Assembly (NCBI GenBank): GCA_947650365.1
Contig: OX393557.1
Location: 4,630,715-4,694,714 of the forward strand
DNA length: 64,000 nucleotides
DNA from: Chamaelirium japonicum
Taxonomy: Eukaryota; Streptophyta; Magnoliopsida; Liliales; Melanthiaceae
Reading direction: 5' to 3'
Position numbers and translations under genes: made by a program
Shown: piece after piece, positions 34,380 to 44,009 of the stretch
Layout: every line of letters starts with the position of its first letter
Position numbering within the stretch: position 1 is the first letter of the stretch
Notes under the pieces: generated by a model
Seen by the model: only the letters and a program-made list of their open reading frames with translations
What the model was told of the DNA's origin: nothing
Databases searched by the model: none

Positions 34380-35130
34380 ATTCCATAGTTAGTTTGATTC
34401 GCATTGTGACACGGCCGACTAGCCTGTAACGGTACAAAGCTACATGCCCAAAACGTAGGTCCAACTGAAATGGCACTTCGCCTAAGTCCGACCAATACAA
34501 AGGCACCACGCTAAGTACTCCGAATCATTGGTCTTACACGTGCTTCCATTGTCACATAAGGGCACATGCACTAGTGTCTCGCCACAGTTAGTTTGGTTCG
34601 TGTTGCGACACGGCCAACTAACCTACAACGGTACAAAGATACATGCCCAAAATGTAGGTCCGACTGAGACGACGCTTCGCCTAAGTTCGACCGATACAAA
34701 GGCACCATGCTAAGTGCTCCGAATCATTGGCGTCGCACATGCTTCCATTATCACGTAAGAACACGTGCACTAGTGCCTCGTCATAGTTAGTTCGGTTCAC
34801 GTTACGACACGGCCGACTAACCTACAACAATACAAAACTACATGCCTAAAACGTAGGTCCGACTGAAACGGAGTTTCGCCAAGTCTGACCAATACAAAGG
34901 CACCACACTGAGTACTCCGAATCATTAGCGTCGTATAGGCTCCCAATTGTCACGTAAGGACACATGTACTAGTGCCTTGCCACAATTAGTTCGGTTTATG
35001 TTGCGACACAACCAACTAACCTGCAACGGTACAAAGCTACATGCCCGAGACAAAGGTTCGACTGAAATGGTGCTTCGCCTAAGTTCGACCAATACAGAGG
35101 CATCATATAGAGAACTCTGAACTCTCATCA
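34380..35130. repeat. About 200-bp tandem repeat array downstream of E pol
   Basis: Nearly four units starting at about 34388, 34588, 34786 and 34986, each opening GTTAGTTYGGTTC…GACACGGCCGACTA and containing ACATGCCCAAAACGTAGGTC. No ORF is shared by the units. Arrays between pol and the 3' LTR are usual in Tat elements. Confidence 0.88.
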
Positions 35131-35384
35131 CCATCAACCAGTAAGTCCAAGGCTAAACCTTGGCATTCAACAATAAAGCCCCGAGGTTACCACCTTGGAA
35201 TTCAAAGACTTTCAAAAACATCAAGACAAACATTTCAAACATGAGACGTCTAGCCAGAACGCCCTCTTCATCATCCGAACAGAAAGCAGGTATAGAATGC
35301 AAAAGAAAGAAAGATACATCACATGGTCAAGAGGGCTACATCAAGTAAACGGGTAAAAAAGAAGATGAAATGATAAGCTACAAA

Positions 35385-38040
35385 TCAACGAGACCCCCCT
35401 GGGTGACGACTGTCGGCAGCCTTTGATCCTGCCTCAGAAAATCTTAGAGCTGGAGCCTTCGGACCAGACATCACCACTGCCTCTATGATGGCCTCGTTCA
35501 AGCCTGTGATTTCCAATGTAAACTCATCGATGAGCTCCTTCTTCTCCTGATCTCTTTGCTGAAAGCCGCTGACACTAACTTGCATCTCTGCCCGGACAAC
35601 ATCCAACTCTGAACAACGAGCAACAAGCCCCAGCAAAGCCTTGTCACGCTCCTCGGTCGCCTTGTTACGTAACTTGGTCATTTCAGATAGATCACCCTGC
35701 GCTGCTTGCAATGCTATCCTCGCTTCCTCCAACTCAATCCTGAGGGTAACAATTACTCCCTCATACCTTCCCAACGCGTTAATCCCATGGCGACGATAAG
35801 TCCGAGCAACAAGTCACGCATCCGTCTGCAAACAAGCAAAACACTTCAGTTCCTACCATGTTCAATGTAACACAAACAAGATTCGAGCAAAATATCTTAC
35901 CATGCGTCGGGCATAATCAAGGAAAACATCGGGAGGACCGTCAAACTTGCAAGATGCATGACGAGCCATCTCGACAAACTCATCCGCACCTAGACCTTCA
36001 AACATATCCTCCCCAGCGGTAACCACCTCAGGTTCCTTCTGCGCCTTCCCCTTTCGGGACTTTTTCTCGCCTCTCCTACAGGAAGAGGGTGTCGAACCCA
36101 GTAGTCATGGCAACACCAGGAACAGCATCAGTAAATGGCACGTCTCCCCAATCAGCATAACCTGCCTTGGGCTATGAAGGATCAAATCCGGTCTATCCTA
36201 CAGCATCTTGAAATGAGTCACAGCCAGCCCACCCCGCTGCATGTTGAGCAAAATCCCCGCCAGTCCCTTCCTCGGCAAACTCCACACTCGGCTCCGGCTG
36301 GAAGCTCACCGCCGCAGCAGCAGTCGACTCCTCCCTCTTCCTCCAATCCACTACCTCACAAAGGAACTTCTTAGCGGTGGTCGTCGTACCTATGAAGGGA
36401 TCAATAGGCCTGTCAACACCCCCGATCGAAGCTTCCGCAATAGGCGCAGACACCACAACTCACGACATCTTGCCCTTACCATTAGGCCTTGACATCAACG
36501 AGCCGAAGTCGTAGCCCAGCTCAAACGGCTCCCCCAGCCCCTCCTCTTCTCCTTCTTCCTCCACGTCCTATTCAAGCTAATGGGTGAAGGCCACCATGCC
36601 AGGCGTCATATTTCCCTTGCCCCGTGATCGACGCACCACCATTACTGGGGGCACCATTATCTCGACGTTGTCTCTCTCGCTCCTATCTTCAAACCCCTAT
36701 CCGGCCTCGTCCTACTCCTCTTCCTCACCATCACCAGAACCATCCTCTGCCACAAAAGGACAATTTGAAGCAAAGGCAGCCTTAGCCACCTTCTTGACTC
36801 TCCTTTGCAGCTTGGGCATCATGATGGTCTTCTTAGGCCACTCCATCATCCAAGGCACGTCCACGTTCACCCATTTCTTCTACCATTTCTCGTCCCCGTA
36901 GTCCGAATAAAGGGTGTCATTGTCCAGGTAGTGGCCTGGAAGGTAGTGCAACAAGTTCTTCGTCCCGTGGCACACCGGGCAGAAGAGGAACTGCCTCCAA
37001 GACCTACTACCGTAGGTCAACTCTAAGAAAATATTATCGATGGCCACAGCACGCCGGGGAGACCAAGACAAATCCCCTCCAACTTGGTAATGCTTCACCT
37101 CATCTTGCACTTCAAACCGCATTACCTCTGGCACTGAGAGTGGCGACCACTCTCCCGTGATCGAGAATGGACCTTCAGCATCGGTCCTGTCGAATTCAGG
37201 CATGCCCTCGATCGGTCTCAGAGCAGACACAACATGAAGGTAGAAGAAACGCTCCTCCGCTACAGTACTCAGCTGCCATGTATAGTGGTAGAAGAAATAC
37301 CCCAGCTCAATCCTCGTCGGCTCGCCCACCTCCAATCGTTTATAACATTTCCGAAGCTTAGGTTGGCAGTCAGACTCCACCCGGCAGAAGGTGTATATCA
37401 CACGCCAAGCATTTCCCCCAATCTGTCCTGGACAGAGACCCGACGTATTCAGGAGCCGAGCAGCAAACGACGGCAACAGTAACCTCAGCCCACAATTCAG
37501 CTAACCAATGGAGATAATAGTCCCCATAACCTTCTCCAGGCTCACTATATTAAGAAAGATCGATGGAGAATCGATCCCGAAGAACTTTTGGATCACCTCG
37601 AATGTTGGCATACAAGTAAGAGCAATAAAGAGCATCGCCAACTTCTTCCATGCCACATGTTGTGACTTCAGCGAGACGAGACCGTACTCAAATTTATAAA
37701 GATTTTCGTCTTCAATCGGCATTAAAGGCTCCAATTCACAATGCATACGAGGGACCTGTGGAGGCTTGCATGGAGCAAAGGGCACCTCACTAGATCTCTT
37801 CTTTAATATCTTAGGAACCGCCTTAGACGTATCTTGCTCCAACTGGGAGGATTTGCCCTTCTCCAGCGACGCTTTCGATAGAGGATGAGGAGGCTTACCC
37901 TTCTCCCGAGATCTCCCCTCAGGCGAAGGGTTCTAACCCTCAGCCACCAATCTCCCCTTGAAAAAGGCTTTCAAACCTCTCATTGGATGGAGAGAAGTTT
38001 GCTTCTTCCCCATAAAGCCAGTAGCACCTCCAGAAGACAT
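35385..38040 (-). pseudogene. Antisense additional gene (aORF) of element E, decayed
   Basis: On the strand opposite to pol, an ATG at 38040 opens a frame of about 860 codons ending in TGA at 35385-35387. It begins MSSGGATGFMGKKQTSLHPM. The middle has a conserved-looking globular part (YKFEYGLVSLKSQHVAWKKL; then LNCGLRLLLPSFAARLLNTS and GLCPGQIGGNAWRVIYTFCR), resembling proteins annotated in plants as putative gypsy-type transposon domain. Then come an acidic segment, a predicted 75-bp intron and a coiled-coil C-terminus (LEEARIALQAAQGDLSEMTK). Premature stops at 37933, 37501, 36880 and others are all TAG or TGA, and one frameshift lies near 36080. Antisense extra genes between pol and 3' LTR are known in Tat elements (gene23 of Grande). 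The function is unknown. Confidence 0.75.
35826..35900 (-). other. Predicted intron in the antisense aORF
   Basis: On the minus strand the 75-bp segment starts GTAAGATATTTTGC and ends TTGCTTGTTTGCAG, is T-rich, and sits between DVFLDYARRM and TDA-stop-LVARTYRRHGINALG. Removing it joins the two coding parts in frame; unspliced it contains in-frame stops. The TGA after TDA could derive from CGA by one transition. Confidence 0.6.
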
Positions 38041-38120
38041 GAATCGAAAAAACCAGAGCAATCGAGAATCTCCAGAGAAATTTCTTAGCACTAGCAGACA
38101 CACGAAAACCCCTCGAGTCC

Positions 38121-38128
38121 TATTTATA
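38121..38128 (-). promoter_or_regulatory. TATA box for the antisense aORF
   Basis: The minus strand reads GAGCCTATAAATAGGACTCG, with TATAAATA at 38128-38121, about 80 bp upstream of the ATG at 38040. The first base of transcription would be near 38095. This resembles the TATA boxes of the Tat LTRs (CTATAAATAGC). Confidence 0.6.
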
Positions 38129-38339
38129 GGCTCATGGAATCCCTCGACATATTTTTTGAGAAACAATAAGGGAATTTCCCAACAATAGCAGGGAAATTTT
38201 CTCCAATACTCACGCAAACCGAGGAAAACTACCCAGCCAGTTCAAGTTTAGGTTCATATTAGGATTAGATTAAGCTTAAGCTGGGGTTAAGTTTAATTAA
38301 CAGTGCCTATGCATAAAACAAAACTCCCCTCTTTCTAAG

Positions 38340-39100
38340 AGTTAGAGAGAAAGAGTGAGTGAGAGATAGTAAGAGAATAAAGAGAGAGGTAAGAATGAGT
38401 TAGTGTGAGAGGGCAGAAAAAAAAAATATAGCTCCTCCTTAGTAACTGTGGTGAAAAAAAAAATTCTTGCAAGACCCCCCCCCCCCCCCTTCCTTGCAAG
38501 AACCCCCCTACAAGACCCCCCCCCCCCCCCCTCTTGCAAAAACCCCCTACAAGACCGCCCCCCTCTCTTTCTTGCAAGACCCCCCTTCCCCCCCCCCCTC
38601 CGGCTGTCCTCGCGCCCGGCCGCCACCTGCCAACCAGCTCCCGCCTGCCACCCTCGCGCCCGCCCACCACCGCAGCCGTCGAACCCGAACCCGCACCGCC
38701 TCGCTCCGTCCACACCCGAGCCCGCAGTCGCGTCACCCGACCTCTCGACCCACCTCCGTCCACTCCGGTCGGCGCCCAAACCCCCCCTCCCCCCAGCTGT
38801 CGTCCGTTCCCCACGCCCGGCCACCGCCGCAACCGTCGAACCCGAGCCCGCGTCGCCCTGCTTCATCCACACTCAAGCCTGCAGCCGCACCACCCGACCT
38901 CCCGACCCCACCTCCGTCCACTCCGGCCTGCGCCCGACCTCCCAACCCCACCTCCGTCCACTCCGGCCGACAACCGACATCCCAACCCTACTGCTACAGC
39001 CCAACCCCCCCCCCCCCCCCCCCACGGTTGTCATCCTTTCCCCGTATTTTACCTTTTTGCACAACCCCCCCCCCCCCCCCCCCCGCCCCAGTTTCTTTGG
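38340..39100. repeat. Low-complexity block with poly-C tracts
   Basis: A purine-rich stretch (GAGAGA-type, 38340-38460) is followed by C runs of 9 to about 19 bases near 38477-38490, 38517-38531, 38590-38598, 39004-39022 and 39065-39083, separated by proline-codon-rich GC sequence with 60-90-bp local repeats (CCGACCTCCC…CCACCTCCGTCCACTCCGG). All six frames are open over parts of it, so the ORFs (38335-39260) reflect composition. It lies just upstream of the antisense TATA box. Confidence 0.8.
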
Positions 39101-39189
39101 CTCGAAACACCCTACATCAACTACCCGCGGCTATTTTCGCGATCCCAGTCAACCAAGTTACTACTTACCTAACTGGGAGGGGATAACAC

Positions 39190-39560
39190 ACATCCAGTTG
39201 GCCCCTGTTAGGGGGCCGACAGACACAATGATCAGCCCCCGACAGGTGGTCGGCAGATAAACGACAGTCGGCCCCAGACAAGGGGTCAGTAGACGCACAC
39301 TTGGCCGACCCCTAGCAGGGGGTCAACGGGAGCAACAGTCAACCCCGGATAGGGGGTCGACAGGCAGACAACAGTCGATCCCACACAACGGGTCAGCAGA
39401 CGCACAATGATCGATCCCGAATAAGGGATCAACAGACAGACAGCAATCGGCCCCGGACAAGTGATCGGCAAACAGGCAGCAGTCGGCCCCAGACAGGGGG
39501 TCGGTAGGTAGACAACGGTCGGCCCCATGCAACGGGCCGGCAGATACACGATGAATATTT
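39190..39560. repeat. About 40-bp tandem repeats before the 3' end of E
   Basis: Roughly nine diverged units built on CAGTCGGCCCCAGACAAGGG, then GTCGGCAGACAGACAA. The GGCCCC…GGGGTC halves are partly self-complementary, so each unit can fold. ORFs 39286-39591 and 39323-39532 on the minus strand are repeat translations. Confidence 0.8.
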
Positions 39561-39635
39561 TCGGACAGATTGTTGACAGACGAGCGACCAACTTTGCACC
39601 AGGAAATCCCAGTCAGCTACATTAACACCTATCTA

Positions 39636-39651
39636 GCTGGAAGGGGGTAAC
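39636..39651 (+). other. Polypurine tract of element E
   Basis: GCTGGAAGGGGGTAAC directly precedes the 3' LTR. Confidence 0.88.
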
Positions 39652-40354
39652 TGTGGGTGAAAATTTTGGCTAACGCCCATTGGTAGGACCCACAGCCCTG
39701 CCTGGGACCTACGAGTCCAATGGTAGGACCCGCAGCCCTACCTGGGGCCCACGAGTCCAACGGTAGGACCTGCAGTCCTGCCTGGAGCACACGAGTCCAA
39801 CATAGGACCCGCAGCCCTGCTTGGGGCTCACGAGTATGACGGTGGGACCCACAGCCCTGCTTGGGGCCCACTTACACTATTTAGGGTCTGGTAAATCCCT
39901 CCAGGTATTTACCAAACCCTGAATATTTTAGGAAATATTCCAAGAATATTTTCTAGATAAACCAAACCCTTATAAATAACCAACCCTGTAAAATAATCTA
40001 GATCCCAAAATCCAAACCAGAATCTCACTTTCTGTTTTCCAGAGCTCCCTGAGCTTTTTGGTTTTCAGATTCTTTCTCCACCCTCTGTCATCTTGTAAGA
40101 AGCACTCGTCGGCCTATCGAGATTAGCTCTACTTCATTCAGAGATAGTGGATTCAGAGGTTCCGTCCTACCGCACGGAGACGTAGGCTTCGGCCGAACTT
40201 CGTCACCACATCTAGTGTCAACTCTCTCTCCTTACCCTATAGTGCTTGTGTAACAGCCTAGCAAGTTACAGCTCAGCGCTTCGAAGCACGCCACATCCTG
40301 AATGTTAAAACCTTCAATCAACTGTTAATATGATGGCTGAAATTTTTCCCTACA
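39652..40354 (+). repeat. Element E 3' LTR
   Basis: 703 bp, TGTGGGTGAAAATTTTGG to TTTCCCTACA. It has five minisatellite units (39680-39880), a TATA box in CCTTATAAATAACC near 39968, and the GCACGGAGACGTAGGCTTCG block at 40173. It is longer than the 5' LTR mainly through one extra unit. It is followed by GAGGC (40355-40359). Confidence 0.93.
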
Positions 40355-40720
40355 GAGGCGATGTGGTTGAAGCAGTAGGTGCCCTTGGTGCTGACGGTAG
40401 CGACGACGTAGATGATGGCAGTGACAGCGACGACGACGTGGTCAATGACACACTCCTTGTGGAGGCGGGTGGCCTCACGGTGGGTGGCATGGTGACCCAC
40501 TCTTACGATACGTAGAGGACTCCCGGCTTGAGGACCCGGTAGATCTCGGTGTAGATATCGTTGTGGCAGGAGGGGGGCATGGCAGGTGTCCTCGATGAAG
40601 TTGGCCGAGTCGAAGCTGGCGTCATCAATGGGCATCTGGAGAAGTTGCCGCATACAACGTCACAGAGGACGTCAAAGCCAATCTTGAGGTTGTGCGACCA
40701 AAGGATTCCGGGGAAAGGTT
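40355..40720 (-). pseudogene. SMT2: Captured fragment of a sterol C-24 methyltransferase (SMT2-like)
   Basis: On the minus strand, two frames together read HNLKIGFDVLCDVVCGNF, then QMPIDDASFDSANFIEDTCHAP, then IYTEIYRVLKPGVLYVS, a TAA and EWVT. These are the S-adenosylmethionine-binding and sterol-binding blocks of plant 24-methylenelophenol methyltransferase, an ER enzyme of sitosterol synthesis; SMT2 fits better than SMT1 (VVCGNF, LYVSYEWVT). At least two frameshifts and a TAA in place of the tyrosine of YEW break it. A weak further match (DHVVVAVTAIIYVVATVSTKGT) may be the C-terminal part. It is embedded in B on the same strand and cut off by E at 40355. Only about 100 of about 360 residues are recognisable, with no introns seen. 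This is a non-functional host-gene fragment. Confidence 0.7.
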
Positions 40721-42105
40721 TTGAATTCTTTCGGCCTCCATACCCTTTCATGTGAGTGTTAGATCGATGAGTGTTAGGTGCCGCTATGTCGGCACCAAAA
40801 AAAATCGGTCTGAGCGAGCGTGAGACATGGCAGGCGTTGACATATAACTTTTTCAATAATGGCCTTCGGAGAGAAAGGTCTTGAAAACTTCCGACAACCG
40901 AAACCTTTCATACGTGCATCGGATCAATGTATATAAGGTACCGTTGTATTGGTGTTGAAAAACCGGTCAAAGTGGACGTCGAACATCACGTACCTTGACG
41001 TGTGACCTCTTCGGTACCTATTTTCGGAGAAAAAGGCCTTGAAAACTTCTAACAGCCCGTAACTTTTTATATGTGTGTTGGATCAATGCGTATAAGATAC
41101 CGTTGTGTCGGCACCGAAAAATCGGTCAAAGTGGACGTAAAACATCGTACACCTTGACGAGTGACTTTTTCGGTATTCACCTTCATAAAGAGATGACTCT
41201 AAAAAAAACACCGGTCGAGTTTCCTACGCACGTCTTGAAGAGGCATCGACATGCGATAACTCACTCGTCTCTGTCCGGTATCCAATTGCACCTAGTTACT
41301 GTGTTCACTAGGAACTACAGTCGGGTCCCAGTGATAATGCAACTATTATCGTGGGCCCACCCCCAGATGAGAAGGGGGATCTTCATGCTTGGTTTTCTTT
41401 GACTTGTGCTTACAACCTATTGCTCGCTGTTGTACTTGTAGGTTATCTTGTACTTGTCCATTTCCACGATAGAGGTCGATACGGGCACGAGCGGCTCCAG
41501 GAAGCGTCACAGGTCATCCCAAGAGGTTATAGACGTTCTCCCCCCTGGTAGGAGGAGGATTTTGGTTCCATGTATTGAAATTGTATAGCCATGTACCTTG
41601 TTTACAAGTGCGATTCTCTGATCGTATTTGAGTACAATTTGACAGATCTGCATAGTCGCCTTTGATTGGTAAATATCAAAGTTTGATGGTATTTACCAGG
41701 CGTCGAGTGCTTGGGTGGACATGACCCCCGACCAATGATCGATCAATCAGTCACATCTAGTCGATGACAGTACAGAAGATTGACTATTTTTGCGGCATCT
41801 TTCATAAAATATTGAACTCGGGTTGATTGGTCATTGCCGAGACTTGGTCGTTGCCGGAATTCCAGTTGCTGCCAGTCGATCAAATGCTTACCAATTGTTC
41901 GTTGCTTTGAATGTCACGATGCAAAGAGTAGCGCACGCCGACAGAGTTGGATCGACCACCCCCTGTCCGGTTTGGAGTCGTCAGCTGTCGAGGGAAGGTG
42001 ATGACTGGTTTCTATCTGATGCCTAAACCCGAGTGACAAGACTAAACTTGGACTTTTGATTGAATGCTGATACATTGGTATCGAACCTTGTTGTTGCCTG
42101 CCAAG
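40721..42105 (-). other. Non-coding part of B with about 185-bp repeats
   Basis: Three diverged units lie at about 40700-41220, each with CTTTCGGAGA-like, TTGAAAACTTC…CAGCC, GTTGGATCAATG…TATAAG and CGGTCAAAGTGGACGT blocks. From 41220 to 42105 I see no repeats or domains. ORFs 41073-41402 and 41823-42026 are unsupported. Confidence 0.6.
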
Positions 42106-42756
42106 ATAGTAAGCTTGGACTTTTCCTTGAGTGCCAAGACATCGGCCGTGATGTCTCGGCCTTTATCTTTAAGTGCCAAGGATAGATCCTTGGACTTGCT
42201 GCATGCTGAGGCGGCGATGGCAGCCTCGGATTTTGTCTTTGAGGGTCAAGGCGTCTCCTTGGACTTGGGTGTATGCCGAGACGTCAACACCTTCCTCGGA
42301 CTTTGTCTTTGAGTGCCAAGGGCAGGGCCTTGGGCTTGTAGAGTGCTGAGGCGTTTGTCACCTCGGACTTTGTCTTCGAGTGCCAAGGGTAAGGCCTTGG
42401 GCTTTTAGAGTGCCGAGGCATTGGTCACCTCAGACTTTGTCTTCAAGTGACAAGGGTAGGGCCTTGGACTTATAGAGTACCAAGGCGTTGGTCACCTCAG
42501 ACTTTATCATTGAGTGCCAAGGTTAGGGCCTTGGTCTTGTAGAGTGCCAAGGCGTTGGTCACCTTGGATTTTATCTTTAAGTGCCAAGGGTAGGGCCTTG
42601 AGCTTGTAGAGTGCCGAGGCGTTGGTCGCCTCGGACTTTATCTTTAGAGTGCCAAGGGCAGGGCCATGAGCTTGTAGAGTGTCGAGGCATTGATCGCATC
42701 GGGCTTTGTCTTCGAGTGCCAAGGGCAGGGGCTTATTCTCATCGCCTTGGATGAGT
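42106..42756. repeat. About 67-bp tandem array in B
   Basis: About nine units of GAGTGCCAAGGGTAGGGCCT, then TGGGCTTGTAGAGTGCCGAG, then GCGTTGGTCACCTCGGACTT. The left units are more diverged than the right ones. The minus-strand ORF 42507-42767 is a repeat translation. Confidence 0.9.
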
Positions 42757-43885
42757 ATAGTTGACACCTTAGATTGACCTGGATTGCCAAGAGCCTTTTT
42801 ATCGAACTTTAGCCTCGAGAGGGCATAGCCGAATTACCTTCGAGCTTTCGACTTGAACGAGCGGAATCGAAGGTCTTTGGTTGACCTAGGTTGCTAGGAG
42901 CCTTTTTATCAGACTTTAGACTTAAAAGGGCGTAGCCGAACTGCCTTCGAGTTTCTGACTTGAATGGGCAGAATCGAAGGTCATTGGTTGACCTGGGTTG
43001 CTAGGAGCCTTTTTATCAGACTTTAGCCTCGAGAAGGCATAGCCAAATTGCCTTTGAGCTTCCGACTTGAATGGGAGAAATTGAAGGCCTTTGGTTGACC
43101 TAGGTTGCCAGGAGTCTTTTTATCGGACTTTAGCCTTGAAAGGGCGTAGCCGAATTGCCTTCAAGCTTCTGACTTGAACGAGCGGAATCGAAGGTCTTTG
43201 GTTGACCTGGGTTGCTAGGAGCCTTTTTATCGGACTTTAGCCTCGAGAGGGCGTAGCTGAATTGCCTTTGAGTTTTCGACTTGAACGAGCAGAATCGAAG
43301 GTCTTTGATGACCTGGGTTGCAAGGAGCCTTTTTATCGGACTTTAGCTTTGAGAGGGTGTAACCGAATTACCTTCGAGCTTCCGACTTGAATGGGCGGAA
43401 TCGAAGGTCTTTGGTTGACTTGGGTTGCCAGGAGCCTTTTTATTGGACTTTAGCCTCGAGAAGGCGTAGCCGAATTACCTTCGAGCTTCCGACTTGAACG
43501 AGTGGAATCGAAGGTCTTTGGTTGACCTGGATTGCTAGGAGCCTTTTTATTGAATTTTAGCCTTAAAAGGGCATAGCTGAATTGCCTTTGAGCTTTCGAC
43601 TTGAATGGGCAGAATCGAAGGTCTTTGGTTGACCTGGATTGCTAGGAGCCTTTTTATTGGACTTTAACCTCAAGAGGGCGTAGCCAAATTGCCTTCAAGT
43701 TCTGACTTGAACGGGCGGAATCGAAGGTCTTTGGTTGACCTGAGTTGTCATGAGCCTTTTTATCAGACTTTAGCCTTGAAAGGGCGTAGCCGAATTGCCT
43801 TTGAGCTTCCGACTTGAACGAGCAGAATCGAAGGTCATTGGTTGACCTGGGTTATCAGGAGCCTTTTTTTATGCCTTAATCTGGT
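42757..43885. repeat. About 107-bp tandem array in B, next to gag
   Basis: Ten to eleven units, each with GGTCTTTGGTTGACCTGGGT, GCTAGGAGCCTTTTTATCGG, GGGCGTAGCCGAATTGCCTT and TTCCGACTTGAACGAGCGGA. Units differ from each other at roughly ten percent of sites by eye. There is no sequence relation to the 67-bp array beside it. Confidence 0.92.
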
Positions 43886-44009
43886 GGAATCGAATTTTGG
43901 GAGATTTAATTTTGAGAAAAAGAGGCACTTTATTGATAAAGCAAAGCTACAGTTATAATTTTTCAGAGGCTGCGCAGCAGACATTATGATTCTGCATCCA
44001 CGTAATACG

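Larger units (their letters stand above)
25728..40354 (+). mobile_element. Element E: decayed Tat-lineage Ty3/gypsy (about 12.7 kb without insertions)
   Basis: LTRs at 25728-26403 and 39652-40354 start TGTGGGTG and end ACA. The primer site is TGGCACCGTCTGGGGGATT and the purine tract is GGAAGGGGGTAAC. Sense order: gag, protease, RT, RNase H, a second RNase H, integrase. This gypsy order with a second RNase H is diagnostic of the Tat lineage (Tat, Retand, Ogre, Grande). Beyond pol lie a 200-bp tandem array, a large antisense gene (38040-35385), poly-C tracts and a 40-bp array. Two later insertions sit inside: Cassandra F in integrase and solo LTR G at the end of pol. Many stops and at least one frameshift in pol make it inactive. 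Confidence 0.94.

Noticed and set aside
38335-39260. Proline-rich ORFs up to 270 codons on both strands
   Set aside because: Several frames are open at once because of poly-C and CCG-rich low complexity; no domain, and located in a retroelement's non-coding part.
39190-39600. Minus-strand ORFs of 69-101 codons
   Set aside because: Translations of the 40-bp array.
40318-40856. Functional methyltransferase gene
   Set aside because: Only about 100 residues match, with frameshifts and a stop, truncated by element E and embedded in a retrotransposon.
42106-43885. CRISPR-like regular repeats
   Set aside because: The units are directly contiguous diverged tandem repeats without spacers, in a plant retrotransposon.
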